Shown here: piece after piece, positions 36,476-45,315 of the stretch
Layout of the letters: each line of letters starts with the position of its first letter
How positions within the stretch are numbered: the first letter of the stretch is position 1
Assembly: GCA_947489085.1 (NCBI GenBank)
Contig: CANLCJ010000026.1
Coordinates: 1 to 60,612 of the forward strand
Source of the DNA: an uncultured Flavobacteriaceae bacterium
GTDB lineage: Bacteria; Bacteroidota; Bacteroidia; Flavobacteriales; Flavobacteriaceae
Direction: 5' to 3'
DNA length: 60,612 nt
The notes under the pieces: generated by a model
The model's input: the letters and a program-made list of their open reading frames with translations, nothing else
What the model was told of the DNA's origin: nothing
Databases searched by the model: none
Made by a program: the position numbers and the translations under genes

Positions 36476-37708
36476 CTAAATGCTAGTGTTGTTATCATAT
36501 TTCATAAAGAAAGGCAGAAGTAGAGCAAATATAAAAACGCCATGTTGCCTTTCCAAATAAGATTCGACAAAACACGACATGCAAAAAGTTAAGGTAAGAT
36601 AAACGTAAAATTCTTGATTCCAATTTAAATTCTTTAATAAACAAAAAATTATAGCTAAAAAAACACTACCACCCAAGAGTCCTGTTTTTAAAAATTCAGA
36701 AAAATATTGGTTGTGTAGATTATATCTATTTTCTATTCCTGCCTTAAAACCAATACCTTTATAACTTTCTATTATTACATCTTTGTAATCTCCTGTTCCT
36801 ACTCCCAAAGGTAAAGTATTCAAAATTCTTTGAAAAGCTAAATAATTAATTAAGACTCTGTGTTCAAATGTATTTTTTGTAATTGTAAATCTATTTTTAG
36901 TTTTTATAGTTTCTAAATTAAAGTCTGTAGTTTTTAAAAAAATATCAATTTTTTTTCCAATTATATCTATTTGACAGAGACTAAGACCTAACAGTAATGC
37001 AAAGGTCATTACTCCCAACTTAGTTCTAAAATTCCCTTTTTTCCATTTACATACGACATAAATAATTAAAAACAAAATTGTTAAGAAAAGTATGGTGCGA
37101 TTTCCCATTAAACCTAACAAGCAAAAAAAATAAAAAAATAAAATTGTATTTATTTTTTTATTTTTTTTCTTGATAAATATTTTCCTAGAACATTCATACA
37201 AGCCGATTAAAAAAATAAACGAAAGGTAAAACTGGCTTATTCCTATTTTTTGTTGGACTGTAAAATGAACGAATGTTTCAACGCTTCTTTTATCTAAAAA
37301 TAAATGAGTCGACAGGTAACCAATAAAGATTAATACTACAGTCCACTTTAGCGCATTAAATAAAAGATTATAATTATACTCGGAAACCTTTTCTGTTAAT
37401 ACGACACTAGGAATAAAAACACAAGGAATTAATAACTTTACTTTTCTTATACCAAAATCAAGGTTATCGGTATATATCAAACCTATTATTTGTGTTAAAA
37501 AGAACAAGACATAGAGGGCAACTAGTTTGTTTCTTCTTATACATAATAGTTTTTCTCTTATTTTTTTTTTAGTGTCTAAAAAGAAAAAGCCTATTAATAA
37601 AAACATTGAAATAGAATTAATAGCATAAGAAAAACAAAATGAGGTCATAGCTAAAAACAGCAAGACGATATAAATGATTTCTCTTTTTTTTATAAAGTAT
37701 AATACCAT
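36476..37708 (-). CDS. O-antigen ligase/polymerase (WaaL/Wzy_C type)
   Basis: The 410-residue membrane protein has about 10-12 helices and the periplasmic loop signature of the family: LGVGTGDYKDVIIESYKG, then NLHNQYFSEFLKTGLLGG (about 315-335), where the HNQ/HNxY element is the conserved part of O-antigen ligases. It is either the ligase that moves the glycan to lipid A core or a further polymerase. It lies between the Wzx gene (97-bp gap) and the beta-helix lipoprotein. Confidence 0.75.
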   Translation of the reverse strand: MVLYFIKKREIIYIVLLFLAMTSFCFSYAINSISMFLLIGFFFLDTKKKIREKLLCIRRNKLVALYVLFFLTQIIGLIYTDNLDFGIRKVKLLIPCVFIPSVVLTEKVSEYNYNLLFNALKWTVVLIFIGYLSTHLFLDKRSVETFVHFTVQQKIGISQFYLSFIFLIGLYECSRKIFIKKKNKKINTILFFYFFCLLGLMGNRTILFLTILFLIIYVVCKWKKGNFRTKLGVMTFALLLGLSLCQIDIIGKKIDIFLKTTDFNLETIKTKNRFTITKNTFEHRVLINYLAFQRILNTLPLGVGTGDYKDVIIESYKGIGFKAGIENRYNLHNQYFSEFLKTGLLGGSVFLAIIFCLLKNLNWNQEFYVYLTLTFCMSCFVESYLERQHGVFIFALLLPFFMKYDNNTSI

Positions 37709-37709
37709 T

Positions 37710-38738
37710 CTAGTTTGCTTTTTTTACAAGAATATTTGTTAATTTATCATCCAAAATCTTCATTTCTTTTGCTCTAGCATCTAGTTGTAAACTATAAATA
37801 AATGTTGGTTCAGCATAATTACCTTCATCTAATCGTAAACTATAATTACCCTTGCCTTTTGCATTATTTATTGTTACAAAATTAAAATGACAGTTATTAC
37901 ACTTATTTATCCAAAGGCCAGAAAAAAGTTTCTCCTCTCCTGGTTTTGCATCACCAAGACTGAATATCCCTTCTTGACTTCCAGATCCGAAATTAGAAAC
38001 GATTGTGTTTTTTATCTTATGATTTTTTCCTGTAATATAAACTCCTGATCTTCCAACTTCATTTAACTCTAATGAATTTATATGTATATTATAAGGATTA
38101 TTATTCCAACCATGTATTTGAACAGCAGCAGCAGTATGCTTGAAATGGTTATTAGCTTCTCCTCCTGTATTAATTACTTTTAATAGGTTAAATATAATAT
38201 AACTTGAACCACTATAAATGCTAACCCCTCTATTCTTTAATTTAAAAATGTTTTTCGAAGTGTCTGATTTAACATATACTGTATCAAACGATATATTTTT
38301 AGATTCTCTTATAAATAACTTATCCAATAAAGTAAGCCTACCTTCTATACTAATACGTTCTGATACTTTATCTTTCTTATTAGTAATCTGCAAAGCTCCT
38401 CCGATAACAACATCGTCAAATCTTATTATAACATTTCTTCTCCCTTTTAAATTCAAAGACATAGCATAATATCCTTTGGGGAAATAAATAGGTAAACCTA
38501 ACTCTGATAAATCTAAAATAGCATGTAGTTCGTCATAGTTGTTTTTTTGATTAGGAAATAAACCGTAACGTCTTATATCTCCTTTCTGATATTCGAAATT
38601 TTTTACTAAAATACTATCATTTACTTCAAAATTCGGAATTGGCTTTTCAACACCCACATGAATTTTCTTAAAATCACAACTAGTTACTAAGAACACTCCT
38701 ACCATAATTAGAGCTTTACTCAAACAAAAAAACTTCAT
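37710..38738 (-). CDS. Beta-helix lipoprotein (pectate-lyase-like fold)
   Basis: The 342-residue protein has a lipobox (VTSC, Cys about residue 21), then KNNYDELHAILDLSELGLPI with YFPKGYY, the usual entry to a right-handed beta helix, followed by turns with V-x-I-x-G patterns (VQIHGWNNNPYNIHINSLEL, GVYITGKNHKIKNTIVSNFG). Such folds are found in polysaccharide lyases, hydrolases and epimerases. Sitting between membrane polymerase genes, it may trim, modify or hold the glycan. Catalytic residues cannot be assigned. Confidence 0.65.
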   Translation of the reverse strand: MKFFCLSKALIMVGVFLVTSCDFKKIHVGVEKPIPNFEVNDSILVKNFEYQKGDIRRYGLFPNQKNNYDELHAILDLSELGLPIYFPKGYYAMSLNLKGRRNVIIRFDDVVIGGALQITNKKDKVSERISIEGRLTLLDKLFIRESKNISFDTVYVKSDTSKNIFKLKNRGVSIYSGSSYIIFNLLKVINTGGEANNHFKHTAAAVQIHGWNNNPYNIHINSLELNEVGRSGVYITGKNHKIKNTIVSNFGSGSQEGIFSLGDAKPGEEKLFSGLWINKCNNCHFNFVTINNAKGKGNYSLRLDEGNYAEPTFIYSLQLDARAKEMKILDDKLTNILVKKAN

Positions 38739-38744
38739 AATTAT

Positions 38745-40067
38745 TTAATTATAAGGGGTTCTCAATTTGTTTGGCCATAATTTGAATATTAGGATCGTGA
38801 TAAGAAATGAAAAAAGATAGTAAGAAGCTGAACCCATTAAAAAATTAATGAAAAATGAAGAAACTATCACTGTTGAAAAGAAAGATGATAAAATTAAATA
38901 TTGTATGCATCCTTGTCTTGCTTTAATATAAATCTTCTTTGTAAAACGCCCCCAAAAAAACATTACAAATATGCCAAAAACTCCAAAATCTATATAAAAA
39001 GGCCCGAAAAAAGTTGTATAGACTGCTGGTTTGTATGAGATTGAGTTTAACTCTAAAAAACTAGGTATGGGAATTCCAAAGATTTTAAAAAACTTAAAAA
39101 ACACATAAAACTCATAAGCACCATAATAGTAACCAGTAGTTTTTTCTAGATGATTTACTAATCTAATATATTCAAAGACACCATGAACGAAATAGTGTTT
39201 TAAACTGTAAATTCCAATTTTAAAATTCTTGTCTTTTGGAAGACTTTTCTTAACTTCTTTTTCAAAATTTGAATGAATATCTACTTGATGATAACCTTCC
39301 CAAATAACTAAGGTATCCTTATAGCCAAAAGCAGATAACCTATCTGTTATTATTTTCACAGAATAGGATACAAATACTATAGAGACAATAGAAACAGAGA
39401 TAAGAATTTTTTTCTTTAACAAAAAACTTGGGATACTAAACAGTTTAGTTTTGTATAATTTTATAATAGTTTTTTTAAAATTTGTGTTCTTCTCAATACT
39501 AAAAAAAATAGTTATTAAAGTAGTAGTTCCTAATAGAGCGATAACGGTTCTACCCCCCATAAAAAAAGTCTCTAAAAAAGGATACATGCCAAATAAAATA
39601 GACAAAAACATGAAGGATTTTTTAAAATTTTTGAAATAGTAAATAGTGATTAACATACATATTACTGCAAATGGAAATAATACTGCTGATATAACACCGT
39701 ATATACCACTATTAAATTCTGACCCAAAGAGTTCCTGTCTTTTAGAAAATGCATCTTTAGCTACAAAAATTTTAGTTATAAAAAAGCCTGTATATAATTT
39801 TATTAGAACTCCTACAGCTCCTAAACAAAATAGTAATATTGTTATTTGTTTTATTCTTCCTAAACTAAGAGGCTTAGATGCCTTAATGGTTTTCGAAAGT
39901 TTTATAGATATTGTACCTAGTAAAAAAAAAGCAACATATAAAAACAGTATTGTTTTAGAAAAAAAAGCAGATCCTTTATATAAATAACTTGCAGGTATAT
40001 TTATATAAAAAAAAATCCAAATGGTAAAGGATAATATTAACAATAATGATGGATTAAATATTCTCAT
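38745..40067 (-). CDS. Wzy-like O-antigen polymerase (second copy)
   Basis: The 440-residue protein has about 11-12 membrane helices. Its last third is related to the protein at 33839: YFVHGVFEYIRLVNHLEK matches IVHGIFELDYI, and VYTTFFGPFYIDFGVFGIFV matches YITFFGGLYVDFG. Two such proteins in one locus suggest two linkages, two glycans or one copy with a changed role. It lies between the acyltransferase and the beta-helix lipoprotein on the same strand. Confidence 0.65.
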   Translation of the reverse strand: MRIFNPSLLLILSFTIWIFFYINIPASYLYKGSAFFSKTILFLYVAFFLLGTISIKLSKTIKASKPLSLGRIKQITILLFCLGAVGVLIKLYTGFFITKIFVAKDAFSKRQELFGSEFNSGIYGVISAVLFPFAVICMLITIYYFKNFKKSFMFLSILFGMYPFLETFFMGGRTVIALLGTTTLITIFFSIEKNTNFKKTIIKLYKTKLFSIPSFLLKKKILISVSIVSIVFVSYSVKIITDRLSAFGYKDTLVIWEGYHQVDIHSNFEKEVKKSLPKDKNFKIGIYSLKHYFVHGVFEYIRLVNHLEKTTGYYYGAYEFYVFFKFFKIFGIPIPSFLELNSISYKPAVYTTFFGPFYIDFGVFGIFVMFFWGRFTKKIYIKARQGCIQYLILSSFFSTVIVSSFFINFLMGSASYYLFSFLITILIFKLWPNKLRTPYN

Positions 40068-40805
40068 TTAATGCCTTTTTTTATATACATCTTCAACTAA
40101 AAATTGTTCCTCTACTTTTTCGAGTTTAGATTTTACCTTAACTATATCGTTTTCTATAAACCTTAAGCCATGACTTACGTACATTCCAGATTTATTCAAA
40201 TTTTTAGAAACTATACTTCCTGCTCCAATATGTATTGCATCTTTTACTAAAACCCCTGGATTAAAAATACACCTAGAACCAACATATACATTATTTCCTA
40301 TATGAATTTCTCCGTCTATACGTATTCTGCCTGCCCCTTCATTTGCATGATAATAGCCATGCGTCCATAATTGCGTGTTTATACCTGCTAATATAGAATT
40401 ATTTCCAATTATTACACTCTTAGTTAAATCTATATGATGACTAGTAGTGATTTTTGTTAGATTACCTAAAGTTAATTTACTAACCCCATAAGTTACTCCT
40501 TTTATAGCTCTAGTAAAATAGTTCTTGTTTCCTATGGAAGAGTTGTGTTTTAAACACAACTTAAAAGGCCCCTTCAATATGTTTAAATAACCTATTGAAG
40601 TGTTTTTTTCAAGATTTATAACATTATTAATAATCAAATTAAAATGGCCAATTTTAACATTGTCCTGAAAAGATATTTTGCTTGTTATGAATGAAAATCC
40701 AATTTTAACATTCTTACCAATCTTAACACCAAAAATTTTTAAAATAAAAATGCAAATAAATGATGGTAATAAAAAAGTGATAACTCCTTGTAGAAAATTT
40801 TTCAT
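40068..40805 (-). CDS. Hexapeptide-repeat acyltransferase
   Basis: The 245-residue protein has one N-terminal membrane segment (about 5-25) and then a left-handed beta helix of hexapeptide turns (IGKNVKIGFSF, IGNNSILAGINTQ, IHIGNNVYVGSRC). The active-site His is likely in QLWTHGYYH (about 148-156), the motif of sugar O- or N-acetyltransferases. It would acetylate a sugar of the repeat unit. It ends 1 bp before the second polymerase gene and starts 10 bp after the Kps-like gene. Confidence 0.8.
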   Translation of the reverse strand: MKNFLQGVITFLLPSFICIFILKIFGVKIGKNVKIGFSFITSKISFQDNVKIGHFNLIINNVINLEKNTSIGYLNILKGPFKLCLKHNSSIGNKNYFTRAIKGVTYGVSKLTLGNLTKITTSHHIDLTKSVIIGNNSILAGINTQLWTHGYYHANEGAGRIRIDGEIHIGNNVYVGSRCIFNPGVLVKDAIHIGAGSIVSKNLNKSGMYVSHGLRFIENDIVKVKSKLEKVEEQFLVEDVYKKRH

Positions 40806-40815
40806 TATAACGTTT

Positions 40816-42123
40816 TCAATTTAATATTTTCTCAAAAGCTTTAGTAACATTTTCTATATTGTCTTTCTCCAAACAATTAAAATCACTAAAAGGATCGGAA
40901 ACTACGCCTTTAAAACTTCCTTTATTTAATGTATTAATAAAAGAGAGCTTTTCATCTGTAGAGTTTTTAGGAAACTCATTAATCTTAATTTTTGCGATTA
41001 TTTCTGAAAATTCAGAAAGCTTATCAACAAACATACAGTTATTTGAAGTATTATTTAATGTTTTAATTAATGTAATCACAGGTTTGTTAGCTAATATACT
41101 CTCGATCGCTATAGTCCCCGTTACCGTAATAATCAAATCTACTTTACTAAACACATCGTCCATTTTAACAGTATGGCTTAATGGCATAATTTTCTTGTTA
41201 GCTTTACAAATCTGGACAAGCTTATCAGACAACTCATATTTTGACTTTGGATTTGGCTTTACATATAGTTGACAATCATCAGGTATATTTTCGATTATTT
41301 TCTCAATCAACTCTGCTTGATTTCTCCATTTTCTTCCCCAGACATCAATATTAGCTTCTGGTTGCATTTGTAAAGGATATAGTATCTTAAAAAGATTTTT
41401 GTCTTTAATCTCAGAGATCGAATTAGATTCCCATATATCAATATTTTGTTTTTTTAATTTCTCTATTTTATATTTAACAAAAGGATTTGGCGTATTATAT
41501 TTTTCTCCTCCTAAATAAGAAATCGTTTTTTTTATTTTATCGTTAAAAACTTTAAGATTCGACATTCTAACTTTTTTCATATAATCAGGTAAAGCCTTTT
41601 TGTTAACAATATTATCTATGGTATATAAAGCTTCTTTACGCGACATAATCTCTCCAGAACCTTTATAGGGTACTAGAGTATCATGTTTATAAAAAGAGAA
41701 CCGCCCTGAGGGGTACCTACAAGAGGAGGGATTAAGATAAAGTATATTCCTTTTTTTACATATTTCTATAGTTATAAGCTCATGAAAAGCGGTAGATTCG
41801 CCAAAAACAAAATCTGGCTTTATTTCTGAAATATATTTATCAATTTGATAAGCGTAATAATAAAAAAAAGAATTGTCTTTTTTTTTGAAGAAGTTTATCT
41901 GTCTATCTGATTTTATTATTTTGTCAAACGGTATGTTAATAGAATTATTAGTTAGATCACTTGATTTTGTACTTGGAAAAGGAATTAGAACTACTTCTCC
42001 CACTTTAGGTGTAAACTGTGGGTTTTGGACAATCCAATAAATATCATGTTTGTCTATAAGTTTTTTTATAATCTCCTCAAAAAAGGTCGTTTTATATCTA
42101 TTTTCTAAAAAAAGTAGTTTCAT
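40816..42123 (-). CDS. Capsule-type glycosyltransferase (KpsS/LipB-like), candidate pseudaminic acid transferase
   Basis: The 435-residue protein has a GT-B-like layout with the C-terminal pattern of bacterial Kdo-type transferases: FKILYPLQMQPEANIDVWGR, CQLYVKPNPKSKY, LSHTVKMDDVFSKVDLIITV and TGTIAIESILANKPVITL. Members use CMP-linked acid sugars. The gene comes directly after pseI, 1 bp from its end, so CMP-pseudaminic acid is the natural donor candidate. Family match is by pattern only; the donor is inferred. Confidence 0.6.
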   Translation of the reverse strand: MKLLFLENRYKTTFFEEIIKKLIDKHDIYWIVQNPQFTPKVGEVVLIPFPSTKSSDLTNNSINIPFDKIIKSDRQINFFKKKDNSFFYYYAYQIDKYISEIKPDFVFGESTAFHELITIEICKKRNILYLNPSSCRYPSGRFSFYKHDTLVPYKGSGEIMSRKEALYTIDNIVNKKALPDYMKKVRMSNLKVFNDKIKKTISYLGGEKYNTPNPFVKYKIEKLKKQNIDIWESNSISEIKDKNLFKILYPLQMQPEANIDVWGRKWRNQAELIEKIIENIPDDCQLYVKPNPKSKYELSDKLVQICKANKKIMPLSHTVKMDDVFSKVDLIITVTGTIAIESILANKPVITLIKTLNNTSNNCMFVDKLSEFSEIIAKIKINEFPKNSTDEKLSFINTLNKGSFKGVVSDPFSDFNCLEKDNIENVTKAFEKILN

Positions 42124-42124
42124 A

Positions 42125-43156
42125 TCATTCCTTAATCATATCGAGGCTTAAAGGCTCGCCTTTTTTAATATCTTTAGTGAAGATCTTATTTAATATACGA
42201 CTGTAATGTTTAGGATGAAGACCATATCCTGGTCTTACAGATTTTATATTATTTGAGGATACTATGTCTCCCTTCTTAACATCACTTATTACAAATAAGG
42301 ATCTTGAGAATTCTCTACTCTTCGCTTTTTTAGCTGTCATTTTATAATCTACATCCCCCAACATATTTTCTGTTTTTCTTACTGCTAATACCATCTCTTT
42401 GAATTCTTTTTCATCTAAAGAAAAATGGGCATCTGGTCCTCCTATAGACTTATCCAAAATAAAATGTTTTTCTATAACTTTTGCCCCTAATGCTACGGCT
42501 ATAGAAGGAGCTTCTATACCAATAGTATGATCAGATAAGCCCGTTTTAACTTTAAATCTTTCCCTAATATCTGGTATAGTTAAAAGATTAGCGTCTTCTG
42601 GAGCTGCAGGATAAGCTGAAGTACATTTTAAAATAGTAATATCTAGATTACCAACTTTTCTGCACGTTTCTATAGCCAATTCTATATCTTCTATTGTTGC
42701 TATACCTGTAGATATTATTATTGGCTTGCCTTTAGAAGCGACGTATTCTATTAAGGGAATATCTGTAATTTCGAAAGATGCAATCTTGTATATAGGCGTG
42801 TCTAGTCCTTCTAAAAAATCTACGGCTGATTTATCAAATGGTGAAGAAAAACAAAGCAGTCCTTCTTCTTTAGCCAAATCAAACAACGTTTGGTGCCATT
42901 CCCAAGGTAAAGATGCTTTACTATATAAGTCGTATAAATATTGACCATCCCATTTAGTCCCTTGATTTATTTTAAACAAATCTGTTTTAACATCTAAAGT
43001 AATAGTATCTGCTGTATATGTTTGTAATTTAACAGCATCTGCTCCGGCCCTTTTTGCAGATCTTATTGTCTCTTTAGCTATTTCTATATCTCCTCCATGA
43101 TTTGCAGACAATTCTGCAATAATTAAACAGGAGTTATTATTATAATTACTAATCAT
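42125..43156 (-). CDS. pseI: Pseudaminic acid synthase
   Basis: PseI condenses 2,4-diacetamido-2,4,6-trideoxy-L-altrose with phosphoenolpyruvate to pseudaminic acid. I use ATG 43156, overlapping the preceding gene by 8 bp. The 343-residue protein has IIAELSANHGGDIEIAKETI, KLQTYTADTIT (the LSANH and TYTADT forms mark PseI rather than NeuB), GLSDHTIG, EKHFILDKSIGGPDAHFSLD and a C-terminal SAF antifreeze-like domain (about 285-340). Confidence 0.93.
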   Translation of the reverse strand: MISNYNNNSCLIIAELSANHGGDIEIAKETIRSAKRAGADAVKLQTYTADTITLDVKTDLFKINQGTKWDGQYLYDLYSKASLPWEWHQTLFDLAKEEGLLCFSSPFDKSAVDFLEGLDTPIYKIASFEITDIPLIEYVASKGKPIIISTGIATIEDIELAIETCRKVGNLDITILKCTSAYPAAPEDANLLTIPDIRERFKVKTGLSDHTIGIEAPSIAVALGAKVIEKHFILDKSIGGPDAHFSLDEKEFKEMVLAVRKTENMLGDVDYKMTAKKAKSREFSRSLFVISDVKKGDIVSSNNIKSVRPGYGLHPKHYSRILNKIFTKDIKKGEPLSLDMIKE

Positions 43157-44633
43157 GTTTTGATTTTTTATATTTATACTCCAGATACTCTTCATTATCT
43201 ATAATAATATCAGCATAATATTTGAAGCCTACACTTACAAAAGATTTTGCTGATATGCTATTATCCTTTCTTATAACAGCTGTAATATCGCATTTATTTG
43301 GAGTATTCTTCCAATAATATTCAATACCTTTTTTGATTAATAGAGAAGACAAGCCTTTGCCTCTAAAATTTTTATCTAAAGCTATTCCAATTACTCCATC
43401 TTTATTAAATTTTACTTGCCCTACTGGTATTAATGATTTTAGTTTTCTTTGCTCCAAAACCAATAATTTAGATTCATCGGAATTTATTTGGTTTTTAAAC
43501 CATCTTACATGATCCTCAAACAAAATTGTGCTTTTATTAATGGACATTAATCTTGTTTGTTTTTCGTTTGCCCATTCGAAGAATAATTTAATATCGTCTT
43601 CTCTTGCTTCTCTTATACGGTATGTGCAATTAATCTGTTCTAAAATGGATAAAATTCTTTGTTTTGCCAACCCATCAAATAGATCACTTTGATTTTTAAT
43701 CAAGAGCTCTTTTTCATTTGAATTTAAGAAATTAGTAAAAGCTTTTTCAAAATCGACCGATTCGAATTTAGTCATATCTCCTATGCCATATATAACTTTT
43801 TTTGATTTTAAAGAAAAATAAGTTCCTTTTTGATTTTCAACATAGTAGCCTGACATAGTTGGCATTTTAACGCAACATATCTCATAAAGTATATTACTTG
43901 AAGGGACTAAAGCTAAATTAGAGTTTAACATTACTTTTAGCAAAGAACTTTCCGATAAGTTTTTATAAATATTTATTTGTTTATTAGACATAACATCATA
44001 TATGTCTTTTTTCTTATATGCCGCACCTACAACAATATTTATATTCTCTATTTTTGAAATATTTAATGCTGCATTAAGAGCTTTTAAAGTTAGGTCATTT
44101 GTATCAGAACCACCAAAACATATAAACAAAGTATCTATTGGTTTTATAACTTTTGCTTTTTTCGCCGTTTCTAAAAAAAGAGGTCTTAATAAGGCATATT
44201 TAGTACCTAAATAACAACGTGTATAAGCTTCTTTCCTATAATCTAAATGTGAAAAACCAAGAGAGTGGTTTATGATAACATCGGCATACATATATTCTCT
44301 AGAAAGGTCGTCAATATAAACTAAATTAAAACCTTCGTTTTTTATACTTTTCTGATAATTTTCATTAAACTGATAACCATCGGCGATAATAGTTTTTGAA
44401 TTTGATTTATAATTATGTTTGATCCATCTTGCCTCATCCTCGTAGTGAATATCAGTAGGGATTAAATGGGTATTGTAATCGTTAGGAATAACATCTAACT
44501 GAGATGTTTGTTTAGTTAATAAAATACATTCGTATGCTGCTTTTAGCATTTCGACTACAGCAAATATTCTATAAAGATGACCTAAACCAGAATCTGAGTT
44601 ACCATCTGCTCTAAAAATTATCTTGCTTGTCAT
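43149..44633 (-). CDS. Fused PseG hydrolase and PseH acetyltransferase
   Basis: Residues 1-335 match PseG, the hydrolase that releases UDP from UDP-2,4-diacetamido-trideoxy-altrose: FRADGNSDSGLGHLYR with His19, ADGYQFN, LFICFGGSDTND and PSSNILYEICC. Residues about 336-494 are a GNAT domain (RIREAREDDIKLFFEWANEK, VRWFKNQI, and the acetyl-CoA loop DKNFRGKGLSSLLIKKG), matching PseH, the 4-N-acetyltransferase. The two act one after the other, PseH first. No separate pseH gene is present. The start overlaps pseF by 23 bp. Confidence 0.88.
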   Translation of the reverse strand: MTSKIIFRADGNSDSGLGHLYRIFAVVEMLKAAYECILLTKQTSQLDVIPNDYNTHLIPTDIHYEDEARWIKHNYKSNSKTIIADGYQFNENYQKSIKNEGFNLVYIDDLSREYMYADVIINHSLGFSHLDYRKEAYTRCYLGTKYALLRPLFLETAKKAKVIKPIDTLFICFGGSDTNDLTLKALNAALNISKIENINIVVGAAYKKKDIYDVMSNKQINIYKNLSESSLLKVMLNSNLALVPSSNILYEICCVKMPTMSGYYVENQKGTYFSLKSKKVIYGIGDMTKFESVDFEKAFTNFLNSNEKELLIKNQSDLFDGLAKQRILSILEQINCTYRIREAREDDIKLFFEWANEKQTRLMSINKSTILFEDHVRWFKNQINSDESKLLVLEQRKLKSLIPVGQVKFNKDGVIGIALDKNFRGKGLSSLLIKKGIEYYWKNTPNKCDITAVIRKDNSISAKSFVSVGFKYYADIIIDNEEYLEYKYKKSKHD

Positions 44634-45315
44634 TATGAATCATTTTATACTTAATTTCGGCTAATTGCCAATCTGTTTCCGTATCTATATCTTGAGCTTC
44701 TAATTCAGAAATAACTATTGCTCCTGATTTTTTCAAGAAAAATTTCTGATCTTTTAAGAACGCTTTTGTTTTAACCCAATAATATTGACCTGCATCATGA
44801 TAACGTTTATCTAAGTCTTGTGACCTTGTATTTAAGTGCTCTTTGAAAGTCATCTCTATATAATTTTTCTCAAATTTTAAACTCCTCTGTATTGGATAAG
44901 AAAACTCTAAAACAGGAAACATAGAATCATAATCATAAGTATTAAATTTCTCAAAACTTTTAATAATAGAACTGGGGTTTAGAAATGGAGCCGTAGGAAG
45001 TATACAACAAATATTATCAAATTGAACTTTTTTTTCATGATAAATATTAACCACTTCTTTTACTGTATCTGCTAATGTAGCAAAATCATTTGAATTCTTT
45101 TTACTTCTAAAAAAAGGAACTTCTGCACCACATTCTTTAGCTACTCTTGCTATTTCTGGGTCATCAGTAGATACCATAACAACATTAAACAAATTAGATT
45201 TTAATGCTGCTTGTATAGAATAGGTAATAATAGGCTCTCCTAAAAAAAATTTTATATTTTTTCTAGGTATTCGCTTGCTTCCTCCTCTGGCTGGTATAAT
45301 GGCTATATTATTCAT
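44611..45315 (-). CDS. pseF: Pseudaminic acid cytidylyltransferase
   Basis: PseF activates pseudaminic acid with CTP to CMP-pseudaminic acid, the donor for transfer. The 234-residue protein has the CMP-sugar synthetase start AIIPARGGSKRIPRKNIKFF, the segment CCILPTAPFLNPSSI and the C-terminal QDIDTETDWQLAEIKYKM typical of PseF. It lies between pseC and the pseG-pseH fusion. Confidence 0.92.
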   Translation of the reverse strand: MNNIAIIPARGGSKRIPRKNIKFFLGEPIITYSIQAALKSNLFNVVMVSTDDPEIARVAKECGAEVPFFRSKKNSNDFATLADTVKEVVNIYHEKKVQFDNICCILPTAPFLNPSSIIKSFEKFNTYDYDSMFPVLEFSYPIQRSLKFEKNYIEMTFKEHLNTRSQDLDKRYHDAGQYYWVKTKAFLKDQKFFLKKSGAIVISELEAQDIDTETDWQLAEIKYKMIHNDKQDNF

